A DNA stretch of 10,302 nucleotides from an uncultured Alphaproteobacteria bacterium (GCA_937128575.1 CAKZMN010000308.1:1-10302); one strand, 5' to 3'; positions 1-7,780 are shown, numbered from the stretch's first letter. Numbers and translations: made by a program. Notes: a model not told the origin generated them from the letters alone.

Positions 1-2
1 CA

Positions 3-125
3 CAAGAAGATTTTGAACAAGCGATTGTGTTAGCAGAAGAGCAATATCAGCAAGACCGTTGGGGATTAGGCGCACAAGCTATTTTAGATAGAGCGCGATA
101 TGGTCTGCAACAAATTGTGCGTTAA
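3..125 (+). CDS. C-terminal fragment of an unrecognised protein
   Basis: An open frame enters from the left edge and ends at TAA (123-125), giving the last 40 residues of a protein. The fragment is rich in Gln and Glu, looks helical and ends in DRARYGLQQIVR. I do not recognise the family. It lies 50 bases upstream of the NuoG-like start on the same strand, so it could belong to the same operon; in complex I operons the preceding gene is usually nuoF, but this tail does not look like a NuoF C-terminus to me. It sits left of the chimeric junction, so it probably does not come from the same genome as bases 290-9100. Confidence 0.5.
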   Translation, partial: QEDFEQAIVLAEEQYQQDRWGLGAQAILDRARYGLQQIVR

Positions 126-164
126 ACGACGTACATCACGATAAACCGAAAACCGCAAACCTGC

Positions 165-170
165 GGAGGG
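165..170 (+). promoter_or_regulatory. Shine-Dalgarno site of the NuoG-like gene
   Basis: GGAGGG lies five bases before the ATG at 176. It is a near-perfect ribosome binding site and supports reading 176 onward as a true gene start on the plus strand. That in turn argues against the minus-strand frame, which stays open across this stretch to base 122, being coding here. Confidence 0.6.
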
Positions 171-175
171 TAAGC

Positions 176-292
176 ATGGTAACACCAGTTCAAGACAATA
201 CAAAACTTGTTACCGTCAATATTGATGGAACAGACTACAGCGTGCCGGAAGGTGGCAACCTCGTCGATATGGCGAAATGGTTTGCTAATAAT
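176..292 (+). CDS. N-terminal fragment, NuoG-like 2Fe-2S protein (complex I subunit G)
   Basis: About 39 residues start at an ATG with a strong Shine-Dalgarno site. After a short polar leader, the pattern VTVNIDGTDYSVPEGGNLVD is the beta-hairpin opening of a plant-type 2Fe-2S ferredoxin fold as found at the N-terminus of NuoG, the iron-sulfur subunit of NADH:quinone oxidoreductase. In the family the next residues lead into an IPxFCYH stretch carrying the first cluster cysteine. Here the sequence after the KWFANN segment turns unrelated and stops at TAA (326-328), so the gene is cut by the junction near 285-295 before any cluster ligand. Other ferredoxin-domain proteins, such as hydrogenase or formate dehydrogenase subunits, cannot be excluded from so short a piece. 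Confidence 0.45.
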
Positions 293-296
293 TTCT
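284..296. other. Left chimeric junction
   Basis: To the left, the plus strand encodes a NuoG-like N-terminus that is coherent up to about base 290. To the right, the minus strand encodes a VWA/GATase-like membrane protein that is coherent down to about base 293 (its PTGEII segment). Two opposed, unrelated genes are both cut inside coding sequence within about ten bases. The exact breakpoint cannot be fixed by eye because the bases between (around 'gctaataattt') fit either side. I read this as an assembly or amplification chimera rather than a biological rearrangement. Confidence 0.6.
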
Positions 297-1525
297 CCGG
301 TGGGGCTTCCGGGCAAGATGGCTTTTAATTGCGTTTTAAATAAAGAATCTTCGCCAGAAAAATCAGGCCCACTCGCGACAAGCAATGCGCCGCCATCTTC
401 AACGTACCGTACAATGTTAGAAAAATAATGATCAGGTAAAATACGGTTTAATCGATATCGATCAAAAATTATGAGATCAAAGTCATATAATTTAACTTCA
501 AATAATTCGCGAAAAGGAAACGCGATCAGGGCCAGTTCATTTTGCGGCGTGGCGTCCAATTTTGTAGGTTCGCGTAAAATGGTGAAGTGCACTAAATCGA
601 CGCCCGGATCTGAGCTTAATAAATCTCTCCATGTCCTACCGCCGGCGTGTGGCATACCTGAAACAAGCAAAACTTTTAATCGGTCGCGCACACCATTAAC
701 AATTAACCCTGCGCGATTATTCGCTGCCGTAATTTCACCATCTATCGTTTGAACGCTAATCTCAAAAATATTTTGCCCAGCATGGTCAACCGGCAAACTC
801 ATATCTAATTCTTGATTAACTGGAACTACAAAAACCTCTGGCGGACTACCTGGGCGCTTGATGGTCATGGTCGCATCGCTGCTGTTAATATTGTCCGTAT
901 CTTCAATTTTATAACGCAAGGAAATGCTTTGTCCTACAATGCCGTAAGATGGCGTTTCTAACATCACAAGCTGACGGTCTTTTTCATTTTTTCTACCGCT
1001 AAGTAATGTATGAATAGGGCCGAATTGTTTGTATGCATCAGGCATGTCAGGTACATCATGAATTTGACCGTCTGTTATAAAGATAACGCCCGCGCGGCGC
1101 TTTGGCACAACATCAGAAAATGCCTTTTCAAGCTCAGAAAATAACAATGTTTCATTCGCCAAAATACTTTGATCAGGCGCACTAACAATGCGCAGCTCTA
1201 AATCTTTATGCGAACTAAGCGTACTTTTTAAATGCTCTAATGCCTTTAGGCTGACGCTTTCCCGCTGCCCAAATGATTGGCTTGGGCTTTGGTCAACGAC
1301 AACAACAGCAACATCAGAAATAGCTTCGCGTTGCTCCTGAAGCAAAGAGGGGTTAGCAAGCGTCAGAATAAAAACAGCAAGCGTAAGTAAGCGCAGCGCG
1401 GTGCCTTTCCTGTTCTTCCAAAAACTAATTATAAATAACAGCGCGCCAAAAACAGCCGCAGCAATAAGCCAATGCTGCGCGATCAAAGGATCAAAGTAAA
1501 TATTCATTGAGGTCTGCGCGTTCAT
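287..1525 (-). CDS. VWA/amidotransferase-like membrane protein, C-terminus lost
   Basis: Last gene of the moxR operon. The start ATG (1525) overlaps the DUF4159 stop as ATGA, with GAGAGG eight bases upstream. Visible parts are two membrane helices (about residues 18-36 and 43-62), then a VWA-like domain whose first strand VAVVVVDQSPSQ carries an intact DxSxS metal-site motif (D78, S80, S82), then a class I amidotransferase-like fold around residues 350-390 (DLIIFDRYRLN, then VEDGGALLVASGPDF). The domains after the helices are probably periplasmic. From memory the family is about 680-700 residues; only about 410 genuine residues remain. The frame stays open to base 122, but the last 55 or so residues are the antisense of the NuoG-like gene and should be ignored. 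I have no enzymatic function to offer; the amidotransferase-like fold in these proteins is generally thought non-catalytic. Confidence 0.7.
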
Positions 1526-4242
1526 CGTCCCAGCCTCTCTAATATATGCGGCACGTGAACTTGGTCGGCTTTGTAATTCCCCGTTAGGGCATACATAACC
1601 AAATTAACCCCAAAGCGCTGCGCCATTTCTTGCTGGCGAGATCCACCGCTAAGCATTGATTGGTTGGCGCCATTCATCGCCCACGCGCTTACCCAGTCAT
1701 TGGAGCCAATAATAATTGAGGATACCCCATCGCGCCCGTTCAAATTATTTTGTTCGACCCACAACGTGCCACCGCTGTAACGCCCGGGGAAATTATCCAT
1801 CAAATAAAAACATCGCCCTAGCACGTGGTCTTTGGCTATGGGCGTAAGGGGAGGGACGTTAAGCGCTTCAATGGTAGTGCGAAGCGTTCCGGAATTTGCG
1901 CCAGATGCTATGCTGCGTCCATTCATGTTTTGATCGCGCGTATCAAACAAAATCGTTCCGCCATGATCCAGGTAATGTTGAATGTTTTTCAATGCTGTTT
2001 CAGATAATGGTTTTTGCACATTGCTGATCGGCCAGTAAATTAAGGGGAAGAATGAGAGCTGATCAGTTTCAGCATTGAGACCAGCCACGCCCGCGGGCTG
2101 CGCCGATGTTCTTTGCTCAAGCGCGCGCGATAAATTTTCGAGTCCTGCGCGGCTAAGATTATCAAGCGCGGAATCACCTGTTTGAATATAGGCAAGATAA
2201 AGTCCGCTCGCATATTTAATGTCATCATTGGCCTGCGCCATGGGGGCGGCGGAAACGACAAATATAAACACAGTCGCAGCGCGCGTGAATAAACGAAAAT
2301 TACTCATGAAGACAATCATAAGCAGCCAATCAAACATTAAAAGTATAAGCGCACCCAGCAATAGTTTCGGCATCAATGCCTGCTCGTAATCATCACCATA
2401 TATCTTTTTCACGGCGCCAGAGGGCATGTCATCCATGATCTTCAAGGTACCGACATGGCTGCCGAGATTAAGTGATTTCTGAATGCCGCTCTGTCCATAT
2501 GTGCCCGGTGGATGCGCTGGTCCAGGGGAGGTTGTTTTGAAATCTGGCGCGGCAATTGGTTTAACCCAGCTCTCTGGTTTTTGTTTTTGCCCATCCCCGC
2601 CCAAAACCCAGATGGGGTTAAGCGAACCATCAATTTTAATGTCACTGATTTGACTGCGGCCTGATAAGCTTAAAAGACGTTTCAAAACCTCAACATAGCT
2701 GCCCGACAATGCAAAATCAGACCAATCCGCGGACGCCGTTGTGTGGATCATAACCAGCATCCCTTTGCCGCGTGCATTCGCAGTAATAAGAGGGGTGCCA
2801 TCATCAAGATTGGCCCAAATTTTTGCGCTTTCTTGTTCGCTTATACCTGCGATGGGTTGTGGCAAAATTTGCTGGCGCACAGTGACATCGTCGTGAATAT
2901 CAATGCCATAAAACGGACTGTCTTTTTCAAAGTTAGTAAGCTTTGGCGAATTATCCCAACTCATGGATCCTTGCGTTGATCGCTTTCCTGCGCGCAGGGG
3001 CATAGGCGTTAAAAATCCTGCGCCATTTTGCTCCGCTAATTTTGGCCCCGCAAAGCGCAGCAGCAAGCCACCATCATTCACCCATTGCTCTAATGCGTTT
3101 AAAGTCTGCGCAGGCATGGCGGCAATATCGGGCAAGATAATCATGGAAGGGCTGCGCTCTAAAATATCTGCAATATTACCAATTTGAATTTCGCTATAGG
3201 GCTCTAAGGCGCGCTTTAAATAATAGATATCTTCAATGAAGGGTTTAATTTCGGCATCATCGCTTGGCCCTGCAATGCCAACGCTGCGCCCACGAAAATT
3301 ATCATCCAGAATAAATGTGCCGCCCGCACTGGGCTGCCCAGCAATGCGAAATTGCATCACATCTTTACTAAGCGCGGCGGGCATATCAAATGAAACGCGC
3401 ATGGGCAAACTGCTCTCATCTAAATCAATCTCTTGTTGATCCAAAACTTGTCCTGCGCCTGTTTGCGCCTGAATGGTAATGCGCCGTGCATTTGAAAAAG
3501 CCGCAGGCGCATCAAGATTAACGGCCATATCCATGCCGCTTCCTTTTGCGGGGCGAAGCAATAGGGGGAGGCGTTCGGGAGCGGGGGAGAAATAATGAAG
3601 CCCGCCATTCTCTTGTAAGTTTTTGATGAGCGCATCCGCGCGGCCTTCTTCCAAGCCATGCCCAAACCAAAAGCTTTTAATTACGCCTTGCTCATTCTGT
3701 TTTTCAATAGCGCCAAGCATGGCGTCGTAGCGTGCCGCCCACGGCAATGTTTCTAGGGCTTGAATAATTGAGACCGCCTGCGCCGCGCTTAAAGGGCCTT
3801 CTGACAAGACATCCTGTTCGCCCGCTTTCGGGGCGGTGGTTAAAACATATACCTCTCGCTCTGCACGGCTTGCGCGCGCCAATATATCCTCTGCCGCTTG
3901 CATTTGTTCGTCCCATGCGTGCGCGCTTGCCCAGCTATTATCAACAATTAAACGCACCGGCGCATCACCGCTCAACTCTTCTGCGGGGTTATATACGGGA
4001 TGCGAAAGCGCCAAAATAACAAGCGCCGCAATTAATAAGCGAAGTAACAAAATCCACCACGGTGTATGGCTTGGCGTTTTTTGCTGGGACGCGAGACCAT
4101 TAAGAAACCGCACAGCAGGAAAATTCACAAGACGTGGCGGCGGCGGCATAACGCGCAACAAAAACCAAATCGCAGGCAGGGCGCCCAGCCCCAATAAAAC
4201 CCACGGATTAAGAAATGCGATATTGCTAAGGGCGCTTATCAT
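1522..4242 (-). CDS. DUF4159 membrane protein with BatA-like N-terminus
   Basis: I chose the ATG at 4242 (906 residues): it overlaps the DUF58 stop as ATGA and has GGAG eight bases upstream. An in-frame start at 4260 would add six residues. Order of parts: an aerotolerance/BatA-type N-terminus with membrane helices at about 11-31 and 62-80 and a PPPPR linker; a VWA-like strand with D101-N-S; an amidotransferase-like segment near residues 365-400 (SMIILPDIAAMPAQ, then WVNDGGLLLRFAGP); helices at about 624-645 and 652-667; then DUF4159 (about 672-900), recognisable by LAYIQTGD, SRAGLENLSRAL and FFPLIYWPI. The second late helix ends in an AQA signal-peptidase-like site at residue 671, so DUF4159 should face the periplasm. 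The homologous Rhizobium operon is needed for envelope integrity; biochemistry is unknown. Confidence 0.85.
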   Translation of the reverse strand: MISALSNIAFLNPWVLLGLGALPAIWFLLRVMPPPPRLVNFPAVRFLNGLASQQKTPSHTPWWILLLRLLIAALVILALSHPVYNPAEELSGDAPVRLIVDNSWASAHAWDEQMQAAEDILARASRAEREVYVLTTAPKAGEQDVLSEGPLSAAQAVSIIQALETLPWAARYDAMLGAIEKQNEQGVIKSFWFGHGLEEGRADALIKNLQENGGLHYFSPAPERLPLLLRPAKGSGMDMAVNLDAPAAFSNARRITIQAQTGAGQVLDQQEIDLDESSLPMRVSFDMPAALSKDVMQFRIAGQPSAGGTFILDDNFRGRSVGIAGPSDDAEIKPFIEDIYYLKRALEPYSEIQIGNIADILERSPSMIILPDIAAMPAQTLNALEQWVNDGGLLLRFAGPKLAEQNGAGFLTPMPLRAGKRSTQGSMSWDNSPKLTNFEKDSPFYGIDIHDDVTVRQQILPQPIAGISEQESAKIWANLDDGTPLITANARGKGMLVMIHTTASADWSDFALSGSYVEVLKRLLSLSGRSQISDIKIDGSLNPIWVLGGDGQKQKPESWVKPIAAPDFKTTSPGPAHPPGTYGQSGIQKSLNLGSHVGTLKIMDDMPSGAVKKIYGDDYEQALMPKLLLGALILLMFDWLLMIVFMSNFRLFTRAATVFIFVVSAAPMAQANDDIKYASGLYLAYIQTGDSALDNLSRAGLENLSRALEQRTSAQPAGVAGLNAETDQLSFFPLIYWPISNVQKPLSETALKNIQHYLDHGGTILFDTRDQNMNGRSIASGANSGTLRTTIEALNVPPLTPIAKDHVLGRCFYLMDNFPGRYSGGTLWVEQNNLNGRDGVSSIIIGSNDWVSAWAMNGANQSMLSGGSRQQEMAQRFGVNLVMYALTGNYKADQVHVPHILERLGR

Positions 4243-5108
4243 TGCGATATCTCCGCCCACAAGGTTCTAAGGGCTTCAGAAATGGAATGATCCGTGGAGT
4301 GCAAAACATAATGCCAACCTATCTCCTCGCATAAACCCTCAACGCGTGAAATATGTGATTTGATCCGCTCTTGATATGCGTCTCTAACCGAACCAACATG
4401 CTGAATGTTTTCTCGAACTTTCCCGTTCATATCTTCAAACACCACGCGCCCATCATAGGGCAGTGCAAGTTCGGCGGGGTCTAGAACTTGAATAACCAAT
4501 CCATTTTTATTGCCTCGCGATAAGCCATCAAAGCTGCGTTTGAGATCTTGGTCATCATCTAAGAAATCACCAATTAAAACGAGACTAGAATTTTTTGAAA
4601 TATCTTTATTCGTTGTAGGTAGTGAAGTTTTCTGCGCACCTAAGCAGAGCTCTTGCGCCATTGCGTTTAGTGATTTTTCCGAACGCCCCGCGTTGCTATG
4701 ATTTAAGAGTGCCGCGCGCTCTCCCGAACGCACAAATAATAAACCAAGAGCAAGGGTTAAAGTTTTTGCGACCTCCGCCTTGGGCGGCAGATTGCCAGAC
4801 TTAAAATTCATGCCATCATAGACGCTGCACCACAGGATATTATCCTGCGTGTTTTGCCATTCCTTTTGACGAGCATACACACGCTGCGTTTTTGCACTCT
4901 GGCGCCAATCTATATCTTGCGGGCGATCGCCCTGCATATATTCACGGTACTGCCAAAATTTTTCATGACCGCCTGATTTGCGCTGCGCATGTTCACCGGA
5001 TAAAACACTGTTTACGGCGCGCTCTGCGCTACTGATAAGCTCCTCAATATCCGCCGCCGCGTCCTCGGCGCGGGTTCGAAGAGCTAAAACATGTTTGAGA
5101 GCGTTCAT
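4239..5108 (-). CDS. DUF58 domain protein (VWA-fold partner of MoxR)
   Basis: A soluble 289-residue protein with no membrane helix. The DUF58 signature is clear at residues 54-80: YREYMQGDRPQDIDWRQSAK, followed by a basic stretch. DUF58 proteins adopt a VWA-like fold and are usually encoded beside MoxR ATPases, with which they are thought to act. The strand where homologues carry a DxSxS-type metal site reads LWCSVYDGM here (residues 92-100), so the acidic and Ser ligands seem to be missing. Start choice: GTG (5111) and ATG (5108) are adjacent, only 2-5 bases after the moxR TAA, with no clear Shine-Dalgarno site, so translation is probably coupled to moxR. I took the ATG. The stop overlaps the DUF4159 start as ATGA. 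Confidence 0.85.
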   Translation of the reverse strand: MNALKHVLALRTRAEDAAADIEELISSAERAVNSVLSGEHAQRKSGGHEKFWQYREYMQGDRPQDIDWRQSAKTQRVYARQKEWQNTQDNILWCSVYDGMNFKSGNLPPKAEVAKTLTLALGLLFVRSGERAALLNHSNAGRSEKSLNAMAQELCLGAQKTSLPTTNKDISKNSSLVLIGDFLDDDQDLKRSFDGLSRGNKNGLVIQVLDPAELALPYDGRVVFEDMNGKVRENIQHVGSVRDAYQERIKSHISRVEGLCEEIGWHYVLHSTDHSISEALRTLWAEISQ

Positions 5109-5113
5109 CACAA

Positions 5114-6100
5114 TTAAAGATCTTGGGTTAGGTCTTCGATGATGGTCTTAATCGTAACATCGGCAGCGCGCGCTTTGTAGTTCAGCGCCATGCGGTGTTT
5201 CAATACAGGTTCGGCAAGTTCAATAACATCATCGATAGAGGGCGCTTCGCGACCATCCAGCAGAGCTTTTGCTCGCACCGCTAGCATTAAGGCCTGCGAT
5301 GCGCGCGGCCCAGGGGCCCATGTTACGTACTCATTTACAACATCCGGTGCATCGCCGCCGGGGCGGGCGCGCCTGACCAGTTTCAAAATCGTATCAACAA
5401 CCGCATCACCAATGGGCATGTCACGCACTAGGTTTTGAAGGTCAATAAGCTCAGAGCCTTTGAACACGGCTTTTATTTTTGTTTCATCATTATTAGTGGT
5501 CGCGAGTAAAATTTGCCGCTCTGATTTTTCATCCGGATAATCGACATCGATCTGCATCAAAAACCTATCCAGCTGCGCCTCGGGCAGGGGGTATGTGCCC
5601 TCTTGCTCAATCGGGTTTTGTGTCGCCAAAACATGGAACGGCTTAGGTAGGTCATGGTTTTCACCACTAATGGAAACTTCGTTTTCTTGCATGGCTTGTA
5701 ATAGTGCCGATTGCGTGCGCGGGCTGGCGCGGTTAATTTCATCGGCCATCAAGAATTGCGTAAAGACAGGGCCCTTGATAAAGCGAAAGCTGCGTTTGCC
5801 CTTCGCATTTTCTTCCAAAACTTCGGAGCCCAAAATATCCGCAGGCATTAAATCCGGCGTACATTGAACGCGGTTTGAATCCAGTCCTAAAACTTTTGCC
5901 ATCGTTTCAACTAACAAAGTTTTGGCAAGGCCAGGCACACCAATCAAAAGAACATGACCGCCGGAAATAAGCGTGATTAAAGTTTGATCAACCACAGTGT
6001 TTTGACCAAAAATAACTTTACCAATTTCGGTTTTTGCCTTCGCAATTTTTGACGAGGCGTCCTGAAAACGTTGTTCAATGTCGGCGGCGGTGTCGCTCAC
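5114..6100 (-). CDS. MoxR-family AAA+ ATPase
   Basis: A cytosolic AAA+ ATPase of 328 residues from GTG 6100, a usual length for MoxR. Walker A is GVPGLAKT (54-61), Walker B is FLMADEIN (D120, E121), and sensor 1 is in ATQNPIEQEGTYPLPEAQLD (N162). The sensor 2 region carries WAPGPRASQAL. MoxR proteins are proposed to act as chaperone-like remodellers, often on VWA-domain partners, which fits the three downstream genes. I chose GTG 6100 over the upstream in-frame start at 6136 because AAGGAG lies eight bases before it, while the twelve extra residues would read through that Shine-Dalgarno site and do not resemble the family. First gene of a four-gene operon; the downstream gene starts 2-5 bases after its stop. 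The gene is often left unnamed or called moxR. Confidence 0.92.
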   Translation of the reverse strand: MSDTAADIEQRFQDASSKIAKAKTEIGKVIFGQNTVVDQTLITLISGGHVLLIGVPGLAKTLLVETMAKVLGLDSNRVQCTPDLMPADILGSEVLEENAKGKRSFRFIKGPVFTQFLMADEINRASPRTQSALLQAMQENEVSISGENHDLPKPFHVLATQNPIEQEGTYPLPEAQLDRFLMQIDVDYPDEKSERQILLATTNNDETKIKAVFKGSELIDLQNLVRDMPIGDAVVDTILKLVRRARPGGDAPDVVNEYVTWAPGPRASQALMLAVRAKALLDGREAPSIDDVIELAEPVLKHRMALNYKARAADVTIKTIIEDLTQDL

Positions 6101-6172
6101 GATGAAAACTCCTTTTTGAATCTGATAAGAATTCATAGTAATGATTTAGATAAAATATGGAACACTAAAACC
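6101..6172. promoter_or_regulatory. Divergent intergenic region between moxR and DUF1285
   Basis: These 72 AT-rich bases separate the starts of two divergent transcription units and should hold the promoters of both. For the plus strand the best -10 candidate is TAAAAT (6151-6156), which would give a very short leader, but I see no good -35 at the right distance. TTGAAT at 6116-6121 is a possible alternative -35 with a poor -10. For the minus strand I see no pair I would defend. The plus strand also holds a four-codon frame, ATG GAA CAC TAA (6157-6168), just before the DUF1285 start. Confidence 0.4.
6109..6114 (-). promoter_or_regulatory. Shine-Dalgarno site deciding the moxR start
   Basis: The minus strand reads AAGGAG here, with an eight-base spacer to the GTG at 6100. 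It supports GTG 6100 as the translation start over the longer frame from 6136, which would include the site within its coding sequence. Confidence 0.7.
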
Positions 6173-6586
6173 ATGAATGATGAGACTAACCCAGATTTTA
6201 AAATTATGCGCGATGGCACGTGGCACCACGATGGCGCGCCCATTAAGCGCGAGGCTTTGGCGAAGCTGTTTTCCGACCGCGCCTTAAGCATAGATGAGCA
6301 GGGGCTTTATTGGCTAAAAACCCCCTACGAGAAATACCCTGTAGAGGTAGAAGATGTGCCTTACGTCATTATTGGTTATGACGGCCTGAATTTACGCACC
6401 AATATGAATGAAACCATAGAGTTAAACGCGCAGGCGCAATGGGAACTGCGCGGCGGCATTCCCTACATTGAGGTGCGCGCCGGACTTTTTGCACGCATTG
6501 GTCGAGCCCCGCTATATAATATGATAGAAGAGTTTGGTGAATTTATAGAAGTTGATGGGCGCAAACTGCCCCTTGGTGAAGTGTAA
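6173..6586 (+). CDS. DUF1285 family protein
   Basis: A 137-residue soluble protein with no signal peptide. The family is recognisable from its opening pattern, DFKIMRDGTWHHDGAPIKRE followed by LAKLFSDRAL, then YWLKTPYEKYPVEVEDVPYV, and a C-terminal GGIPYIEVRAGLFARIGRAP. Function is unknown. The ATG at 6173 is the only in-frame ATG near the family's start; a longer open frame reaches back to 6071 but overlaps the moxR N-terminus and has no family resemblance there. No convincing Shine-Dalgarno site precedes it. It is six bases upstream of cca, so the two are probably co-transcribed; this gene is found beside the moxR operon and cca in many Alphaproteobacteria, which suggests a shared envelope or RNA-related context without proving it. 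Confidence 0.8.
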   Translation: MNDETNPDFKIMRDGTWHHDGAPIKREALAKLFSDRALSIDEQGLYWLKTPYEKYPVEVEDVPYVIIGYDGLNLRTNMNETIELNAQAQWELRGGIPYIEVRAGLFARIGRAPLYNMIEEFGEFIEVDGRKLPLGEV

Positions 6587-6592
6587 GAAAAT

Positions 6593-7780
6593 ATGGAACC
6601 GGTAAGTACAATAGATATTCAGGACTGGATGTCCGCGCCAGAAACGGCGGCGGTGATGAACGCACTTGGCGGATCAGACATGGCGCGCTTTGTCGGTGGC
6701 TGCGTTCGTAATGCCTTGCTGGGCAAGGAGGTCGTCGACATAGATATCGCCACGCGCCATAAACCCGAAGAGGTCATGCAGAAGTTAAGAGAGCAAAACA
6801 TAAAAGTCATTCCAACGGGCATTGATCACGGCACCGTGACCGCCGTCGTGAATAAAAAGCACTTTGAAATTACAACGCTGCGCCATGACGTTGAAACGGA
6901 CGGGCGTAGAGCCACTGTGGCCTACACCGATGACTGGTTAGAGGACGCAAAGCGCCGGGATTTCACGATGAATACATTACTGGCCGATGATCAGGGCAAT
7001 ATATATGACCCAACGGGCGATGGATTGAACGATCTGCGCGCGCGCCGCGTTGTGTTTGTTGGCGCCCCTGAAAAACGCATCGCCGAAGATTATTTGCGCA
7101 TTTTGCGCCTATTTCGCTTCCATGTGTTTTATGGGCGAGGGGATATAGACAGTAAAGCTTTAAAAGCCTGCGCCAATGCTGCAGGAAAAATTGAAACACT
7201 GTCCAAGGAACGCATCACACAAGAGTTTTTCAAAATATTATCTGCCGATAAACCGCATGAAATTTTAAATGTGATGTTCGAGCATAATGTTTTGAGCCAG
7301 CTAAACTTCCAAGATTATGACGCTGAATTAATGGAGCATGCTTGTGAATTTCAAAGCCGCTATAGCTTGGGTTTCATCGCTTCTCGTCTTTTGGTTCTGT
7401 GCGCTATGAACGCGTCCAATGTAAAGGCCGCGCAGACCTTCTTGCTTGTCCCCAAGGTGTTTCAAAAAGACATGGTCGCTATTTCAAATGTTTTGTCTCT
7501 ACCCGATTTGGATAATGACCACGCCGTGAAGGTCGCCATATACAAGTATGGCCGCGTGCCAACCGCGCAGGCGCTTATGATTGAACTGGCGAACGATCGC
7601 GTTATGAATGGCTATGCACCAAAGGCTCTGGATATTGTGCAAAACTGGGACATACCCAGTTTCCCAATTTCTGGACAAGACTTGATGGATAAAGGACTAA
7701 AGCCCAGCCCCGAATTGGGCGCCGAGCTAGATCGATTAGAATCCGAATGGATTGATTCTGGCTTTAGCAACCCTACTTAA
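6593..7780 (+). CDS. cca: CCA tRNA nucleotidyltransferase / poly(A) polymerase family
   Basis: This 395-residue class II nucleotidyltransferase adds or repairs the 3'-CCA end of tRNAs in the cytoplasm, using CTP and ATP. Catalytic head: FVGGCVRNALLG (33-44), the metal-binding pair D49 and D51 in VVDIDIAT, EITTLR (92-97), and RRDFTMN (121-127). The nucleotide-selecting motif EDYLRILRLFRF (165-176) follows, and ERITQEFFKIL matches the ERxxxE motif of the family's neck. No HD domain or CBS repeats are apparent. Members of this superfamily that only polyadenylate are hard to separate by eye, but the length and the position beside DUF1285 favour CCA addition. The start ATG is six bases after the DUF1285 stop with only a weak GA-rich site upstream. 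The stop overlaps the convergent orphan gene by eight bases. Confidence 0.9.
   Translation: MEPVSTIDIQDWMSAPETAAVMNALGGSDMARFVGGCVRNALLGKEVVDIDIATRHKPEEVMQKLREQNIKVIPTGIDHGTVTAVVNKKHFEITTLRHDVETDGRRATVAYTDDWLEDAKRRDFTMNTLLADDQGNIYDPTGDGLNDLRARRVVFVGAPEKRIAEDYLRILRLFRFHVFYGRGDIDSKALKACANAAGKIETLSKERITQEFFKILSADKPHEILNVMFEHNVLSQLNFQDYDAELMEHACEFQSRYSLGFIASRLLVLCAMNASNVKAAQTFLLVPKVFQKDMVAISNVLSLPDLDNDHAVKVAIYKYGRVPTAQALMIELANDRVMNGYAPKALDIVQNWDIPSFPISGQDLMDKGLKPSPELGAELDRLESEWIDSGFSNPT

Noticed and set aside
3..125. Left-edge fragment as the C-terminus of NuoF.
   Set aside because: Only its place before a NuoG-like gene suggests it. The 40 residues do not look like a NuoF tail, so I left it unnamed.
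122..290. The minus-strand frame of the VWA/GATase-like gene stays open to 122.
   Set aside because: This stretch is antisense to a NuoG-like start with a strong ribosome site, and the translation loses all resemblance to the family beyond about base 293. The long tail is an accident of the join.
3836..4270. A 144-residue plus-strand open frame.
   Set aside because: It is fully antisense to the well-supported DUF4159 and DUF58 genes, has no ribosome site and no recognisable domain.
6071..6172. N-terminal extension of DUF1285 back to 6071.
   Set aside because: It overlaps the moxR N-terminal coding region and intergenic promoter space, and the extra residues do not resemble the family, whose pattern begins just after the ATG at 6173.
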